Shown: positions 43,762 through 55,075, counted from the stretch's first letter. The stretch: 64,000 bases of DNA from Silvimonas terrae (GCF_014202765.1 NZ_JACHHN010000004.1:207002-271001); one strand, 5' to 3'. The notes: a model not told the origin generated them from the letters alone. Translations and numbers: made by a program.

Positions 43762-44174
43762 GGCGCAAGCTGTTGAAGGCGTTGTTTCAAACGTTCGATC
43801 ATGTCGGCAGTAACGGGCAAAAGTGGGTTCTCGTTTTGCGGCGCAGACCAGACAGAGCCTGGAAAATGCCGATCAGTGTGCCAGCGCGGAATCACGTGCC
43901 AATGCACGTGCGGCACCATATTGCCAAGACTGGCAAGGTTGATCTTGTCAGGGTGGAGCGTATCACGCACTTCCCTTTCCACTGCAAAGACCACTTCCAT
44001 GAGCCAGTCTCGCTCCTGCGCTGGTAAATCGGTCATTTCTGCGACATGACGATTCAGGATGACGCGGCAAAAGCCAGGATAGTCCGGATCATTGACCCAA
44101 ATCACCCGACATAACTCATCTCGCCACACTACCTGTTGATCATGATCATTGCACAGAACACAACCGCCATCCAT
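43758..44174 (-). CDS. HIT family hydrolase
   Basis: This 138-residue histidine-triad protein (nucleotide hydrolase or transferase) has CRVILNRHVAEMTDLPAQERD and the catalytic triad HVHWHVIPRW. The start ATG 44174 gives MDGGCVLCNDHDQ, with a CxxC that may bind zinc. It is translated before the PilZ-like gene and overlaps it by 4 bp. Confidence 0.95.
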   Translation of the reverse strand: MDGGCVLCNDHDQQVVWRDELCRVIWVNDPDYPGFCRVILNRHVAEMTDLPAQERDWLMEVVFAVEREVRDTLHPDKINLASLGNMVPHVHWHVIPRWHTDRHFPGSVWSAPQNENPLLPVTADMIERLKQRLQQLAP

Positions 44175-44229
44175 CACGATTTCCTTATGTTTGCGCCGGA
44201 TTATAAACAACCCCCCGCCATAAACAATC

Positions 44230-44255
44230 GGGGCATGAATACTGTCATGCCCCGA
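44230..44255 (-). terminator. Probable terminator after the 1293-residue gene
   Basis: Arms CGGGGCATGA and TCATGCCCCG. In the minus direction the tail ATTGTTTATGG has a modest T content, so it is a weak candidate. Confidence 0.55.
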
Positions 44256-44354
44256 AAGCGATTGTAGCTGACCGGTGGTCGAAAAGGTAGCAGGAACGGC
44301 ACTGCAAAACCGCATCAACTGCCATTTCGAACGCAATCAAAAAAAGCTGCAAAC

Positions 44355-47300
44355 TTACAACAGCACGCGCTCAATCCCTCCGGTGCGGGCTTTCTCTACG
44401 TACTCGGGCATCCAGTTTTCGCCCAGCACGTATTTGGCCATTTCCACCACAATGTAATCGGCGTCCGTATTGGCGTCGTCATCATAGCGATGCAGACCCT
44501 GCAAGCAGGACGGGCAAGAAGTCAAAATCTTGACCGGTGCCTCTACGCCGGATTCAGCGCGCAGTTTGGCCGCGCCCTTCTCCATTTCTTCCTGTTTGCG
44601 AAAGCGCACCTGGGTCGCGATATGAGGCAGCGACGTCCCGAAGGTTCCCGATTCGCCGCAGCAACGGTCATTCAGATCAACTTTGCTGCCCATAAGCTGG
44701 TTGGCAACGTCGATACCCTTGTATTGCTTCATCGGGGTGTGGCATGGCTCGTGGTACATGTAGCGGGTACCGGTCACGCCTTCCAGCTTCACGCCTTTTT
44801 CCAGCAGGTATTCATGGATATCCAGCAGCCGGCAGCCGGGGAAAATCTGCTCAAACTGATACTTGAGCAACTGATCCATACACGTGCCGCAGGACACGAT
44901 CACCGTTTTGATGTCCAGGTAATTCAACGTGTTGGCCACACGGTGGAACAACACCCGGTTCTCTGTGGTGATCTTGTTGCCTTTGTCCTCAAACCCGGCC
45001 GAGGTTTGCGGGTAACCGCAGCAGAGATAGCCTGGCGGCAGCACCGTGGTGGTCCCCACGTGCCAGAGCATGGCTTGTGTCGCCAGACCCACCTGGCTGA
45101 ACAGACGCTCTGAACCACAGCCAGGGAAATAGAACACGGCTTCCCGGTCCTGTTCCGGCACTTGCAATTGCGGGTTACGGATCACCGGTACGACGTTGGC
45201 GTCTTCCACATCCAGCAGCGCCCGTGCCGTTTTCTTGGGCAGGTTGCCCGGCATGGGTTTGTTGATGAAGTGGATGACCTGCGTTTTCACCGGTGGCTTG
45301 CCGCCGGTGGTGGACGGCGGTTGCTTGAGCGTGTTCTGGATCAGCCCCAGCGATTTGCCCAGCTTGTAACCCAGACGCTGCGCCTTGCCGCCCCACTCAA
45401 TGGTGGTCTTGCGCACCAGCTTGATGGTGGCGGGATCTTTGATGGTCAGAAAGCCCATGGCCAGCGAGGTCATCGGGTTGAATTTCTTCTGGCCTTCGTT
45501 GCGCAAGAAGTTACGCATGGCGATGGATACATCGCCAAAGTCGATCTTCACCGGGCAGGGATTCACGCAGCGGTGGCATACCGTGCAGTGGTCGGCCACA
45601 TCGCCCAGTTCTTCAAAGTGTTTCAGCGATACGCCACGGCGCGTTTGTTCTTCGTACAGGAACGCTTCCGTCAACAGACCGGTGGCGAGGATTTTGTTGC
45701 GCGGGCTGTACAGCAAATTGGCGCGCGGTACGTGCGTGGAACATACCGGCTTGCACTTGCCGCAACGCAGGCAGTCCTTGACCATGTTGGAGATACCGCC
45801 AATGCCCGATTGCTCCAGGATCAGCGATTCCGCACCCAGCAAGCTGAACGACGGCGTATAGGCATTGGTCAGGTCCGCGCCCGGCAACAGCTTGCCCTTG
45901 TTGAAGTGCCCGTTCGGGTCAACGCGTTGCTTGTACGCTTCAAACGGTGCCAGTTCTTCACGCGACAGGAATTCGTACTTGGTGATGCCGATACCGTGTT
46001 CACCGGATATCACCCCGTTGAGATCACGCGCCACCTGCATGATGCGGGCCACGGCGTGGTGCGCACGTTGCAGCATCTCGTAGTTGTCCGAGTTCACCGG
46101 CAGGTTGGTGTGCACGTTGCCGTCGCCGGCGTGCATGTGCAGCGCCACCCAGGTGCGGCCCTTGAGCACCTGACCATGCAGGGCGTTGACCGCCTCCAGA
46201 ATCGGCTTGTCGGTGCGACCGCTGAAGAGTGCTTCCAGCGCGCCCTGCAGCTCACGGCGCCAGGACACGCGCAGGGCGTAGTCACGCAGGCCGTGATAGA
46301 CGCTTTGCGGCATGTCGGCGGCGGTGACGGCGCGTTCCAGCGGCGCATCCGGCCAGGCATCGGTGTAGGACTCGAACGGCGCGTTCAGGTTATCCAGCAG
46401 CCACTGCCAGCGCTGGCGCAAGGTGGCGATCTGGTTCAGCGCCGACTCACGACGATCACCAATCAGTTCTTCGTGACTGACGGCGGCATCGCTCACATCC
46501 ATCGGCAGGCGACCGCGGGTGAAGAACACCGTCAGCGCGTCCAGCAGTTCCAGCTTGTTGTGGATGGAGAGTTCAATGTTGATGCGCTCGATCGCGTCTG
46601 AGTACTCACCCAGGCGCGGCAGCGGAATCACCACGTCTTCGTTGATCTTGAAGGCGTTGGTATGTTTGGCAATGGCCGCAGTACGCGCGCGGTCCAGCCA
46701 GAATTTCTTGCGCTGCTCACCTGTGACCGCAATAAAGCCCTCGCCCGAGCGCCGGTTGGCCAGCGTCACCACGTGCGATGCGGCCTGACCCAGTTTGTTT
46801 TCGTCGTCCGAAACAATATCCGCAATCAGCACCATCTTGGGGCGACCACGGCTCTTGGCCTTGGTGGCATAGCCCACCGCACGCACATAGCGCCAGTCCA
46901 GATGCTCCAGACCGGCCAGTTGCACGCCCTCCAGGGCGTCGATGTAATCCTTGATTTCCACGATCGCCGGGACGGCGCCGCTGACTTCGCCAAAGAATTC
47001 CAGACACACCGTGCGGGTATGCGCCGGCAAGCGGTGCAGCACAAAGCGTGCGGAAGTAATGATCCCGTCCGTGCCTTCTTTCTGGATACCCGGCAGGCCG
47101 GCCAGGAATTTGTCGGTCACATCCTTACCAAGGCCTACCTTGCGGAAATCCTTGCCCGGAATGGTCAGGACTTCTTCACGGATCAAGGTTTTGCCATCGG
47201 GCTTGTAGCGGGCGACCTTGAAGCTGGCCGACGGGGCATCGTGAATCTTGGAGAGGTTGTGGTCCAGCCGCTCGATAAACATCCAGTTGCCGTCCGGATC

Positions 47301-48236
47301 AACCATTTTCCAGCTAATAAGGTTGTCCAGCGCGGTGCCCCACAACACGGCTTTCTTGCCACCGGCGTTCATGGCGACGTTACCGCCAATACAGGAGGCA
47401 TCGGCCGAGGTCGGGTCAACCGCAAACACCAGGCCCTTTTCTTCGGCCGCTTCCATCACCCGGCGGGTCACGACACCGGCGCCGCACTGAATGGTGGCCA
47501 CTTCATGATCCACGCCAGCAATACGGCGCATTTCCACGCCGTTGTGGCGATCCAGCTTTTCGGTATTGATGACGGCCGACATGGGCGTCAGCGGCACCGC
47601 GCCACCGGTATAACCAGTGCCACCGCCACGCGGGATGATGGTCAGACCCACTTCGATACAGGCGGCCACCAGCGGTGCCATTTCTTCTTCGGTATCCGGA
47701 TTGAGCACCACAAACGGATATTCAACGCGCCAGTCGGTCGCGTCGGTCACGTGAGACACGCGGGCCAGACCATCAAAACAGATATTGTCGCGGCGGGTAA
47801 TGCCGGACATACGCTTGAGCACCCGTTTGCGCAGCGCCGCGGTATCCCGGAACCCGTTGGAAAACGCATCGACCGCCTGGCGTGCACGCGCAACCAGAAT
47901 GCCCACTTTGTCGTTGCCGTCGCGGCGTTTTTCAATTTCGGACAACCGATGCTTCATGGCGTCAACCAGCATCGCCAGACGCTTGGGGTTATCCAGCAGG
48001 TCGTCTTCCAGATACGGGTTGCGTTTAACAGCCCAGATATCGCCCAGCACTTCAAACAGCATACGGGCAGAGCGGCCCGTGACGCGCTCACGGCGCAGTT
48101 CTTCCAGTGTGTGCCAACCGTCTTCGCCCAGAAGGCGGATCACGATCTCACGATCGGAAAAAGACGTGTAGTTGTAGGGAATCTCTCGCAGACGGTCGTG
48201 CTGTTGAGGGAGGTTGGCGGCGGTCAAATCGGCCAT
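44355..48236 (-). CDS. DUF3683-type FAD/Fe-S oxidoreductase (GlcD plus GlpC-like fusion)
   Basis: This 1293-residue multidomain enzyme starts with a DUF3683-like part (about 1-190). Next is an FAD-binding PCMH domain ([20 protein letters not shown]), a FAD-oxidase C domain ([30 protein letters not shown]), a two-cluster ferredoxin part ([17 protein letters not shown] and [14 protein letters not shown]) and two CCG domains ([17 protein letters not shown]). The whole resembles D-2-hydroxyacid (lactate, glycolate or hydroxyglutarate) dehydrogenases with their electron-transfer subunits fused. The substrate cannot be told. Such long forms are common in betaproteobacteria. Confidence 0.93.
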   Translation of the reverse strand: MADLTAANLPQQHDRLREIPYNYTSFSDREIVIRLLGEDGWHTLEELRRERVTGRSARMLFEVLGDIWAVKRNPYLEDDLLDNPKRLAMLVDAMKHRLSEIEKRRDGNDKVGILVARARQAVDAFSNGFRDTAALRKRVLKRMSGITRRDNICFDGLARVSHVTDATDWRVEYPFVVLNPDTEEEMAPLVAACIEVGLTIIPRGGGTGYTGGAVPLTPMSAVINTEKLDRHNGVEMRRIAGVDHEVATIQCGAGVVTRRVMEAAEEKGLVFAVDPTSADASCIGGNVAMNAGGKKAVLWGTALDNLISWKMVDPDGNWMFIERLDHNLSKIHDAPSASFKVARYKPDGKTLIREEVLTIPGKDFRKVGLGKDVTDKFLAGLPGIQKEGTDGIITSARFVLHRLPAHTRTVCLEFFGEVSGAVPAIVEIKDYIDALEGVQLAGLEHLDWRYVRAVGYATKAKSRGRPKMVLIADIVSDDENKLGQAASHVVTLANRRSGEGFIAVTGEQRKKFWLDRARTAAIAKHTNAFKINEDVVIPLPRLGEYSDAIERINIELSIHNKLELLDALTVFFTRGRLPMDVSDAAVSHEELIGDRRESALNQIATLRQRWQWLLDNLNAPFESYTDAWPDAPLERAVTAADMPQSVYHGLRDYALRVSWRRELQGALEALFSGRTDKPILEAVNALHGQVLKGRTWVALHMHAGDGNVHTNLPVNSDNYEMLQRAHHAVARIMQVARDLNGVISGEHGIGITKYEFLSREELAPFEAYKQRVDPNGHFNKGKLLPGADLTNAYTPSFSLLGAESLILEQSGIGGISNMVKDCLRCGKCKPVCSTHVPRANLLYSPRNKILATGLLTEAFLYEEQTRRGVSLKHFEELGDVADHCTVCHRCVNPCPVKIDFGDVSIAMRNFLRNEGQKKFNPMTSLAMGFLTIKDPATIKLVRKTTIEWGGKAQRLGYKLGKSLGLIQNTLKQPPSTTGGKPPVKTQVIHFINKPMPGNLPKKTARALLDVEDANVVPVIRNPQLQVPEQDREAVFYFPGCGSERLFSQVGLATQAMLWHVGTTTVLPPGYLCCGYPQTSAGFEDKGNKITTENRVLFHRVANTLNYLDIKTVIVSCGTCMDQLLKYQFEQIFPGCRLLDIHEYLLEKGVKLEGVTGTRYMYHEPCHTPMKQYKGIDVANQLMGSKVDLNDRCCGESGTFGTSLPHIATQVRFRKQEEMEKGAAKLRAESGVEAPVKILTSCPSCLQGLHRYDDDANTDADYIVVEMAKYVLGENWMPEYVEKARTGGIERVLL

Positions 48237-48393
48237 GGATGGGGGCGCTCGCGGGTTCTAATCAACGTTTGAGGGTTGATTTTATCGAAAAAACGCGAGG
48301 CTAAAGTCCCATTTTTACTAGGGTTTTTCTAAACCGTGCAAAACATGGCGGTTTGATGTGCGCATGCAACAAATCCGGGGCATGGCAATGGCG

Positions 48394-49413
48394 TTACGAA
48401 GGCTCCGGCGCCAGCCGCAATTCCATGGTGGCAAGGCGCGGCGAGCGTGCGTGTTCCAGCAGTTGCCGGCGCAGATTGCGGTACTGGTTTTCGTGTTCCT
48501 GCGCTGCGTCACCCTGGCCGTGACAACGGCACAACTCGGCCAGCGCAAAGTGGGTATTGGCCATCAGATGCTGCGATCCCATGCTTTGCGCCAGCTCCAG
48601 CGCCCGGTCCAGTTCATCACTGGCGGAATCCAGCGCACCCTCCGCCAGGCTGCATTGCCCCAGCCACAACATGTTGGAAGCTTCGCCCCACGTGTTGATG
48701 TGCAGCCGGTTGATCTTGAGCGAGACCATCAAGCTCATGCGGGCCCGCGCCAGGTCACCGCGTGCCAGGTCAATCTGGCCCAGCACGCTGTAAATCTCGG
48801 CCTCGTATTCGTAGTTCTTGTCCGCCCGTACCAGCGGCAAAGCCTGTTTGAGCGTGGCAATGGATTCGCCTTGCAGCTCCAGCCGCATCAGATCAACCGC
48901 AATGTTGATAAGGCAGCAACTGGTCAACTGAGCGTCATCCCGTTCCTCGGCCAACACGGCTGCGCGGCGGTGATGCGCCAGGGCGGAGTCATATTGTTCG
49001 TGCGCGAATAACAATTGCCCAAGGCCAATGTGCGCGCGGATGCGGATTTCCGGGGCGATATCGATATCCGGCAGTTCAATGCAGGCGCACCAGCAATCAC
49101 TGGACCGCTCATACTCGCCCCGGGTGTAGTACACCCGGGCCAGCATCTGCAGGGCCTCACCGCGCTCCTGCCCCATGCCAAAGCGCTCGCCGTATTCCAT
49201 GGCGGTCAAGAGCGCGTCGTGGGCTTCTGTGTGGCGGCCAAACATATGCAGCGCGTTGGCTTCGACCACCAACGCGGCAATTTCGCCCTGGTGGTAGTTT
49301 GCGCTTTTGGCCAGTTCGCGCGCGCGACCGGCCAAAGAGAGTGATTCAGCACTTTGTGAGGAAACGAGTTTCCTGGCCCGCTCAAGGAGCGAGTCAACTT
49401 CAAGTTCCACCAT
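48394..49413 (-). CDS. TPR protein (paralogue 1)
   Basis: This 339-residue protein consists of helical tetratricopeptide-like repeats, with no signal peptide and no extra domain. IGLGQLLFAHEQYDSALAHHRRA and CCLINIAVDLMRLELQGES match the second TPR gene in the same order. ATG 49413 has GGAA upstream at a good distance; 49425 is an alternative. Comparable TPR arrays in related bacteria are joined to GGDEF domains, but here the array stands alone. Confidence 0.85.
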   Translation of the reverse strand: MVELEVDSLLERARKLVSSQSAESLSLAGRARELAKSANYHQGEIAALVVEANALHMFGRHTEAHDALLTAMEYGERFGMGQERGEALQMLARVYYTRGEYERSSDCWCACIELPDIDIAPEIRIRAHIGLGQLLFAHEQYDSALAHHRRAAVLAEERDDAQLTSCCLINIAVDLMRLELQGESIATLKQALPLVRADKNYEYEAEIYSVLGQIDLARGDLARARMSLMVSLKINRLHINTWGEASNMLWLGQCSLAEGALDSASDELDRALELAQSMGSQHLMANTHFALAELCRCHGQGDAAQEHENQYRNLRRQLLEHARSPRLATMELRLAPEPS

Positions 49414-49566
49414 GGTGAGTTCCATCCCGTGGGCTCGTCTGCGGAGCATCATCTCCGCTGGTCTCATTGCCAGCTATGGAACGAATTTAGCACGTCAGCA
49501 TGACAACACCAGTTGCACCGCAGCATGAAAATGACCCGCTGCAACCAGTGGTCACGTGTAAAAACG

Positions 49567-50724
49567 TTACCCCGCAGCGGCGACAATGGCAGCGCAATCT
49601 GCCGGAGTCAGGCGTCCGTGCTCGCCCAAAGCGGTACGGCCATGGCGGATCAGTTGTTCCTCTACTTTTTTGGCGGCTTCTTGCGGATCAATGCCATGAG
49701 CTGACAAACGGACGGGGACACCCATGCGTTCAAAGAACGCCACCGTAGACGCGATGGCGGCCAGCGCAAGCTCGCGCCCCTCTCCGTTCAAACCCCATAC
49801 GCGGCGGGCGTATTGCACCAGTTTGTCTTCTTTTTCTGCCAGACAATGGCGCAGCAAAGAGGGCAAGGTCACAGCCAGGGTTTGCGCGTGATCCAGGCCG
49901 TAAATGGCGGTTAGTTCGTGGCCAATTGCATGCGTGGCCCAGTCTTGCGGTTGACCCACGCCCACCAGACCAAACAGCGCCTGGTTAGCACCCCACATGA
50001 CGTTGGCGCGCGCTTCTTCGTGCACCCCATCCAGTAACTCCGGCCCCAGTTCTGCCAGCGTGGTCAGAATGCCTTCGGCCAATCGGTCCTGAATGCGCGC
50101 TTCGGCCGGATAGGTCAGATATTGCTCTGTGGTATGCACAAAGGCGTCTACTACACCGTTGCCCAGCTGGCGTGGCGGCAGGCTGGCCATGACCGTGGGG
50201 TCAAGCACGGCAAAGCGCGGGAACACCAGCGGGTTTTTGAAGGACAGCTTGTCTTGCGTCGCAGAACGCGTCACCACCGAGGCCAGATTGCTCTCGGAGC
50301 CGGTGGCCGGCAGCGTCAACACGACGCCCAGCGGCACGGCGCTTTCCAGCTTGATGCGGTTGCCGACAATCAGCCAGGGGTCCAGCGCTGGATCAAGCGC
50401 AATGGCGGCGGCAATAAACTTGGCCCCGTCAGACACCGAACCACCGCCGGCGGCAATGATCCAGTCTGGCTTGAATTCACGGCCCACCGTGACCGCCTTC
50501 ATCAGCGTATCGAACTCCGGATTGGGCTCAATGCCGGAAAACTCGGTGATTTCGGCCTGTTCCAGCGCGGTGCGGATCTGGTCATACACGCCGTTTTTCT
50601 TGATGCTGCCCCCGCCATACACCAGCAGCACACGGCTACCCGCAGGGATTTCATCAGTAAGGCGCGCGATCTGGCCAGCACCAAAATGCAGGCGGGTGGG
50701 GTTGTGAAAGGTAAAGGGGGTCAT
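49567..50724 (-). CDS. yqhD: NADPH-dependent aldehyde reductase YqhD
   Basis: This 385-residue iron-containing alcohol dehydrogenase is close to E. coli YqhD (387), which reduces a broad range of aldehydes, including those from lipid peroxidation. It starts FTFHNPTRLHFGAGQIA, and shows YGGGSIKKNGVYDQI (cofactor site), GIEPNPEFDTL, LPATGSESN, metal-binding NGVVDAFVHTTEQ and GHELTAIYGLDHAQT. ATG 50724 begins the family N-terminus. It stands between two paralogous TPR genes. Confidence 0.95.
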   Translation of the reverse strand: MTPFTFHNPTRLHFGAGQIARLTDEIPAGSRVLLVYGGGSIKKNGVYDQIRTALEQAEITEFSGIEPNPEFDTLMKAVTVGREFKPDWIIAAGGGSVSDGAKFIAAAIALDPALDPWLIVGNRIKLESAVPLGVVLTLPATGSESNLASVVTRSATQDKLSFKNPLVFPRFAVLDPTVMASLPPRQLGNGVVDAFVHTTEQYLTYPAEARIQDRLAEGILTTLAELGPELLDGVHEEARANVMWGANQALFGLVGVGQPQDWATHAIGHELTAIYGLDHAQTLAVTLPSLLRHCLAEKEDKLVQYARRVWGLNGEGRELALAAIASTVAFFERMGVPVRLSAHGIDPQEAAKKVEEQLIRHGRTALGEHGRLTPADCAAIVAAAG

Positions 50725-50841
50725 GGGCTGGGCTCCGGAATAGCGCGGGATGCATGCGCGTCTACGGCGCATGCCCCGAAAAAGGGTCATCCGCGTATAG
50801 ATGGGCGCGCCCTGCGCTGCCATCAAGCCCCGGTTGGCGTT

Positions 50842-51858
50842 TCAGTCGTTGCCGATCCGCGCTTCCAGTTGTTGCAGACGGCTGTAGGTGCCTGGCCGCA
50901 CGATGCGATTGAAGATTTCCAGGTAGCGCTTGTGATGGTGCTCCGCCTCTGGCAACTGTCCCAGGTGGGTATAGCTTTGCGCCAGTAGATGATGCGCTTG
51001 ATACGCCTTGTGCGAGATGCCCATCTCGCCGGCCAGATCAAGCGCCTTGAACAGGACTTGATGTGCCGCATCGTACTCGCCATTGGCCACATGCAGCCGG
51101 CCGCGCGCCAGTAACCGCAGGTTCTGACCCCACAGACAAACGTGTTCGATCGTCTCGGCCCGGTTGAGCCATTGTTCGGCGGTGATCAGGTCACCGCGAT
51201 CCATCGCAACCGTTGCGCGGTAGACACAGATTTCTTCCTGATACTCTTTTTGCCCGGCGCTGATGGCCAGTACCAGACCTTCATCCAGCGCGGCTTCTGC
51301 GTCTTCCAGTTGTTCCAGACGCAGACAGTCTGTTGCCACGTTGATCAATACCCGGCAGCGCAACACGGCTGGCAAGGTGGTGCCTGCCATGCGCTGCGCA
51401 CGCTGGTGATGCGATAGCGCCATCTCGTAATTTTCATGGGCAAAGTAAATCTGGCCCAGGCCAATATGCGAGTGAACACGGGTTTCTGTGGTGAATTCGG
51501 TATTGGCCGGATCAAGACAATCAGACCAGTAATCTATGGCGTCGTCGTATTCGCCAATGGTGTAGTACACGGCAGCCATGTCTTGCATGATCTCGCCGCG
51601 AATGGCGTCGAAGTCTTCCTTTTCCGCAATGGTCAGTGCCTTGAGCAAAGAGGCCTGGCCTTCATGCATCTGACCAAAGATCAGTTGCATGGTGGCGCAC
51701 CGTTGCAGTGCGCGCACCGCCAGCAAGGCATCCGTGCCTGGTACGATCTGGCGGGTGGCTTCCAGGGCAAGGCGTAGCGATTCATCCGCGTTGGAGTACG
51801 TCAGACTCTCGCTCTCACCGATCAGTGCCGCAATATCGGCGAGCTTGCTCGATTGCAT
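50842..51858 (-). CDS. TPR protein (paralogue 2)
   Basis: This 338-residue TPR protein is homologous to the gene at 48394-49413 over its full length: IGLGQIYFAHENYEMALSHHQRA, CRVLINVATDCLRLEQLEDA. It lacks a signal peptide. It lies 117 bp before yqhD on the same strand, so the three genes may be transcribed in one direction. Function is unknown. Confidence 0.85.
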   Translation of the reverse strand: MQSSKLADIAALIGESESLTYSNADESLRLALEATRQIVPGTDALLAVRALQRCATMQLIFGQMHEGQASLLKALTIAEKEDFDAIRGEIMQDMAAVYYTIGEYDDAIDYWSDCLDPANTEFTTETRVHSHIGLGQIYFAHENYEMALSHHQRAQRMAGTTLPAVLRCRVLINVATDCLRLEQLEDAEAALDEGLVLAISAGQKEYQEEICVYRATVAMDRGDLITAEQWLNRAETIEHVCLWGQNLRLLARGRLHVANGEYDAAHQVLFKALDLAGEMGISHKAYQAHHLLAQSYTHLGQLPEAEHHHKRYLEIFNRIVRPGTYSRLQQLEARIGND

Positions 51859-52000
51859 TTTCAGGAAAACCAGTCAGGAAAGGTAAACACCACAAAGCCT
51901 ATTCCGAAACCTGCCGCCGTTCAAGACTTCCATGACTGGAGGCTGACGCCGCCTTTCCTGCTTGTTCAAGACAGCCGTTTTTGCTATGTGTTCAAGCTAT

Positions 52001-52687
52001 CTACGCTTTAGCACTGGCAAGGCTTGCCACCGCAAACGGGCCGCCACGCTCTACCGCTTTCTGGTAAGCCGGGCGCGCATGGATGGCCTGCAGAAACTGC
52101 TGGATATGCGGCCTGCCTTGCACGGCCCCGCGCCCCTGGGCCGCCTCCAGCACAAAACTCATCTGGATATCTGCGGCGGAAAATTCGCGGCCAGCAAACC
52201 ACCCCGTGGCGGCCAGTTGCGACTCCACAAAATCCATATGGCTTGTCAGCTGCGGCCCCAGAAACACGCGCCGCACCTTGTCCGCAAGGCCACGCACAAT
52301 GGGCCGGATAAAAAAGGGCATGGGCTGATCCGGCAAGCGGCCAAACACCAGGCTCATCAGCAATAGCGGCATGGCCGAACCTTCCGCGTAGTGCAGCCAA
52401 TAGGTGAACTGGCGGCGCTCTGCCGTACCCGGGGCCGGCCGCAAATAGCCTTCGCCATATTGGTCCAGCAAATATTCAACAATCGCCCCGGATTCCGCCA
52501 CGGTAATCTCGCCATCCGTGATCACCGGCGATTTACCCAGCGGATGCACCGCCCGCAACTCTGGCGGCGCCAGCATGGTGGCCGGATCACGTTGATAGAA
52601 CTTGATCTCGTACTCCAGGCCCAACTCTTCCAGCAACCACAACACCCGCTGCGAACGCGAGTTATTCAAGTGATGCACCGTAATCAT
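52001..52687 (-). CDS. Glutathione S-transferase
   Basis: This 228-residue soluble GST has a thioredoxin-like N-terminal domain (MITVHHLNNSRSQRVLWLLE, GKSPVITDGEITVAESGAIVEYL) and a helical C-terminal domain. The serine in NNSRSQR is a likely glutathione-activating residue. The substrate is unknown. No terminator is evident. Confidence 0.93.
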   Translation of the reverse strand: MITVHHLNNSRSQRVLWLLEELGLEYEIKFYQRDPATMLAPPELRAVHPLGKSPVITDGEITVAESGAIVEYLLDQYGEGYLRPAPGTAERRQFTYWLHYAEGSAMPLLLMSLVFGRLPDQPMPFFIRPIVRGLADKVRRVFLGPQLTSHMDFVESQLAATGWFAGREFSAADIQMSFVLEAAQGRGAVQGRPHIQQFLQAIHARPAYQKAVERGGPFAVASLASAKA

Positions 52688-53247
52688 GCGACCGCCCTTA
52701 TCCGTGTTTATGCACGGCCCAATGTAGCCGAAAACCGCGCCCGCTGCGGAACTGGCTTAAGGCGCATGCCTTATGGCAAATCAAACCGGTTTGAAAATAT
52801 GCTTTGGTGGGCTTGGCTGTAGCAAAATCAGTTCGCGCAATGCAGTTGGGTTTGAAGTTGTCGTTGCAGTTGGGGTTGCTTTTGACTTTTCTCCCCCGTT
52901 AAAGCCCAGCGCCGAAGAAGTGGAGGGAGACCTTGGGCTCCCGACCGACTGAGGGGGCCGCCGAGGTGGCGAAGCACCTCGGCGGCCCCAAAGAAAGTAG
53001 GGTGGGCCCGGCACCCCGGGGATCAAATGCTTTTCGAACCCGCGCCGTCAGGCGCTAACACGCCACGGTGCAAAGGTGGATTGTCGCTGACGCTCCGAAT
53101 CCACCCTACGGTAACAACGATATGAACCAGGTCAGCCACCCCGGATTCCCGCCTTCGGCTCCATCCGGGCTACGAATCAACCAGACAACAGCAGCAAATC
53201 CTTTCTCATCGCAGTGACGTAAACCCGTGAACAAGAACAGGACAACC
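52688..53247. repeat. Intergenic repeat block 3 before the amylase gene
   Basis: There is no credible gene. It has a decayed GTTG hexamer tract (52840-52885), the module AAAGCCCAGCGCCGAAGAAG (52901-52920), a GC-rich segment, one GGTGGATT...AATCCACC hairpin (53075-53109) and a CCCCGGATTCC...CATCCGGGCTAC inverted pair (53140-53176). Confidence 0.85.
53075..53109. repeat. REP-like hairpin, copy D
   Basis: GGTGGATT and AATCCACC arms followed by CTAC, the same as copies B and C apart from two bases in the loop. Confidence 0.8.
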
Positions 53248-54843
53248 ATGACCTCCCGTACTCTTTTCAGCCTTGCCGGCCTGACGGCCCTGTTGCTGGG
53301 CCAGCCCCTCCCCGCTGCCGAACCGCCCGTCGGGGTCGATCTGAGCCCCGTCCCTCCACACGTCCACGACAGCGGCCTGCCGGCACAATGGGCCCAGCGC
53401 GGTGTGTTCATGGAAATCCTGGTGCGCGCCTACCAGGACAGCAACGGAGACGGGATTGGTGATCTGAACGGCCTGACGCAAAGGCTGGATTACCTCAAGG
53501 CGCTGGGTATTACCGGTATCTGGTTGCTGCCCATTTACCGCAGCGCCGATCATGATCATGGCTACGCGGTGGCTGACTATCGCAACATTGAGCCCGATTA
53601 CGGCACGCTGGCCGACTTTGACCGGCTGATCGCCGAAGCGCACAAACGCGGTATTGGGGTGATTCTGGATTACGTCATCAACCACAGCGCCGACACCCAT
53701 CCGCTGTTTGTGGCGGCCAACAACGATGCATCGTCGCCGTGGCGCAACTGGTATGTCTGGAAAAACAGCAAGCCGACTGGCTGGCAAACCTACGGCGGTG
53801 ATCCATGGTACGCAGGCAAGGCCGGTGGTTATTACTACGGTGCTTTTGCCCAGTCCATGCCGGACTTCAACTTCCGTAATCCGGATGTGCTGGCGTTCCA
53901 CCTGGATAACCTGCGTTTCTGGCTCAACCGGGGCGTCGATGGTTTCCGCTTTGACGCGGTCGGCGCGCTGGTCGAAAACGGCCCCAATGCCTGGGAAGGC
54001 CAACCGGAAAATCACCGCATCATGCGGCAGGTGCATGACGTGCTCAACGCCTACGGGAATCGCTATATGGTAGCGGAAGCCCCCGCGTTCTCCACCGAGT
54101 TTTCTGCCAGTGACTCCGCCGGCAGTGCCTTTGCCTTTGGCTTGCAAAACGCCATTCTCAAAAGCATCCAGATGGGCCGGGTAATGGAGACGCTGCCCGC
54201 GTACCTGCGGCAAAAACCGGTCGGTAACATGGGTACCTTTCTCTCCAATCACGACAGCTTTGCCGGTGCCCGGGTGGCACAGCAGTTGGGAGAGGATATC
54301 CCGTCACAAAAACTGGCCGCAGCCACTTTGTTGACGCTGCCAGGTATCCCGTTCCTGTACTACGGCGAAGAGATCGGCCAGACCTTCAGCGAACCCGTCC
54401 AGTGGGATGACCAGCGACTGCGCGGGCCGATGAGCTGGGATGGCAGCGCCCATGCCGGGTTCTCCAGCGCCAAACCCTTTCGCGCACTGGCGCAAAACCA
54501 TGCCAGCGCCAACGTCGCCGCCGAAAACGGCCAGCCCGACTCTTTGCTGGAGAGCTACCGCGCACTGATTGCCCTGCGCAAAGCGCACCCGGCCTTGCAG
54601 ACCGGCACCTTGCGCATTCTTTCGGATGACGATGATCCGGTGCTGGTGCTGCTGCGTGAGCAGGGTGGAGAACAGTTGCTGGTCACGCTCAACTACAGCC
54701 GCCGCGCAGCCAGCGCGGCCGTGCCTGCTGGCCAGTGGCAGCTTCTTTACAGCAGTGCAAAGCCAGCAGATGTTCAGCTTAAATCTGACGGCGTAGCCTT
54801 GCCAGCACAGCAACTGGCCGTATTTCGCAAAATGACGCCATAA
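53248..54843 (+). CDS. Secreted GH13 alpha-amylase family protein
   Basis: This 531-residue secreted glycosidase has a signal peptide of about 24 residues and the GH13 TIM barrel. Regions are DYVINHS (I), DGFRFDAVG with the nucleophile Asp (about residue 236), VAEAPA with the acid/base Glu (about 276) and FLSNHDS (about 336). [21 protein letters not shown] is near the N-terminus. The layout resembles oligo-1,6-glucosidase or trehalose synthase types rather than endo-amylases. ATG 53248 follows AGGA; a GTG at 53227 is less likely. Confidence 0.92.
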   Translation: MTSRTLFSLAGLTALLLGQPLPAAEPPVGVDLSPVPPHVHDSGLPAQWAQRGVFMEILVRAYQDSNGDGIGDLNGLTQRLDYLKALGITGIWLLPIYRSADHDHGYAVADYRNIEPDYGTLADFDRLIAEAHKRGIGVILDYVINHSADTHPLFVAANNDASSPWRNWYVWKNSKPTGWQTYGGDPWYAGKAGGYYYGAFAQSMPDFNFRNPDVLAFHLDNLRFWLNRGVDGFRFDAVGALVENGPNAWEGQPENHRIMRQVHDVLNAYGNRYMVAEAPAFSTEFSASDSAGSAFAFGLQNAILKSIQMGRVMETLPAYLRQKPVGNMGTFLSNHDSFAGARVAQQLGEDIPSQKLAAATLLTLPGIPFLYYGEEIGQTFSEPVQWDDQRLRGPMSWDGSAHAGFSSAKPFRALAQNHASANVAAENGQPDSLLESYRALIALRKAHPALQTGTLRILSDDDDPVLVLLREQGGEQLLVTLNYSRRAASAAVPAGQWQLLYSSAKPADVQLKSDGVALPAQQLAVFRKMTP

Positions 54844-54856
54844 CTACACTGCCGAC

Positions 54857-54880
54857 ATTTGTTCAATGCATTGAACAAAT
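54857..54880. repeat. 24-bp perfect palindrome between amylase and HdeD-like genes
   Basis: ATTTGTTCAATG followed directly by its reverse complement CATTGAACAAAT, 14 bases after the amylase stop codon. There is no T-run. It could be an operator, a cruciform or a simple terminator stem. Confidence 0.9.
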
Positions 54881-54949
54881 ACCGTTTTACCGGATAAAAC
54901 GCCGCTTTTACCCGTCATGCACCGCAACAAAATTTCTACGCCCCTGCAA

Positions 54950-54971
54950 CCCGCGCCAACACTGGCGCGGG
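54950..54971. terminator. GC-rich hairpin after the amylase gene
   Basis: CCCGCGCCA (54950-54958) and TGGCGCGGG (54963-54971) with a 4-base loop; no U-run, so its role as terminator is uncertain. Confidence 0.45.
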
Positions 54972-55075
54972 CATGCAACGCCGCCGCACAGCCCCAAGTA
55001 AACACAGAAAAAACTGGCAACAATCGTAAGTTAAACACAATATTAGTGCAGACGACTGACAACCAATGAGACGCC

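Noticed and set aside
44355..48236. Frameshifted or fused artefact
   Set aside because: The order DUF3683-FAD-oxidase-ferredoxin-CCG is a known long form in betaproteobacteria and the frame is open throughout.
45162..48272. Plus-strand open frames of 479 and 536 codons opposite the FAD/Fe-S gene
   Set aside because: Antisense shadows of a strongly supported multidomain protein.
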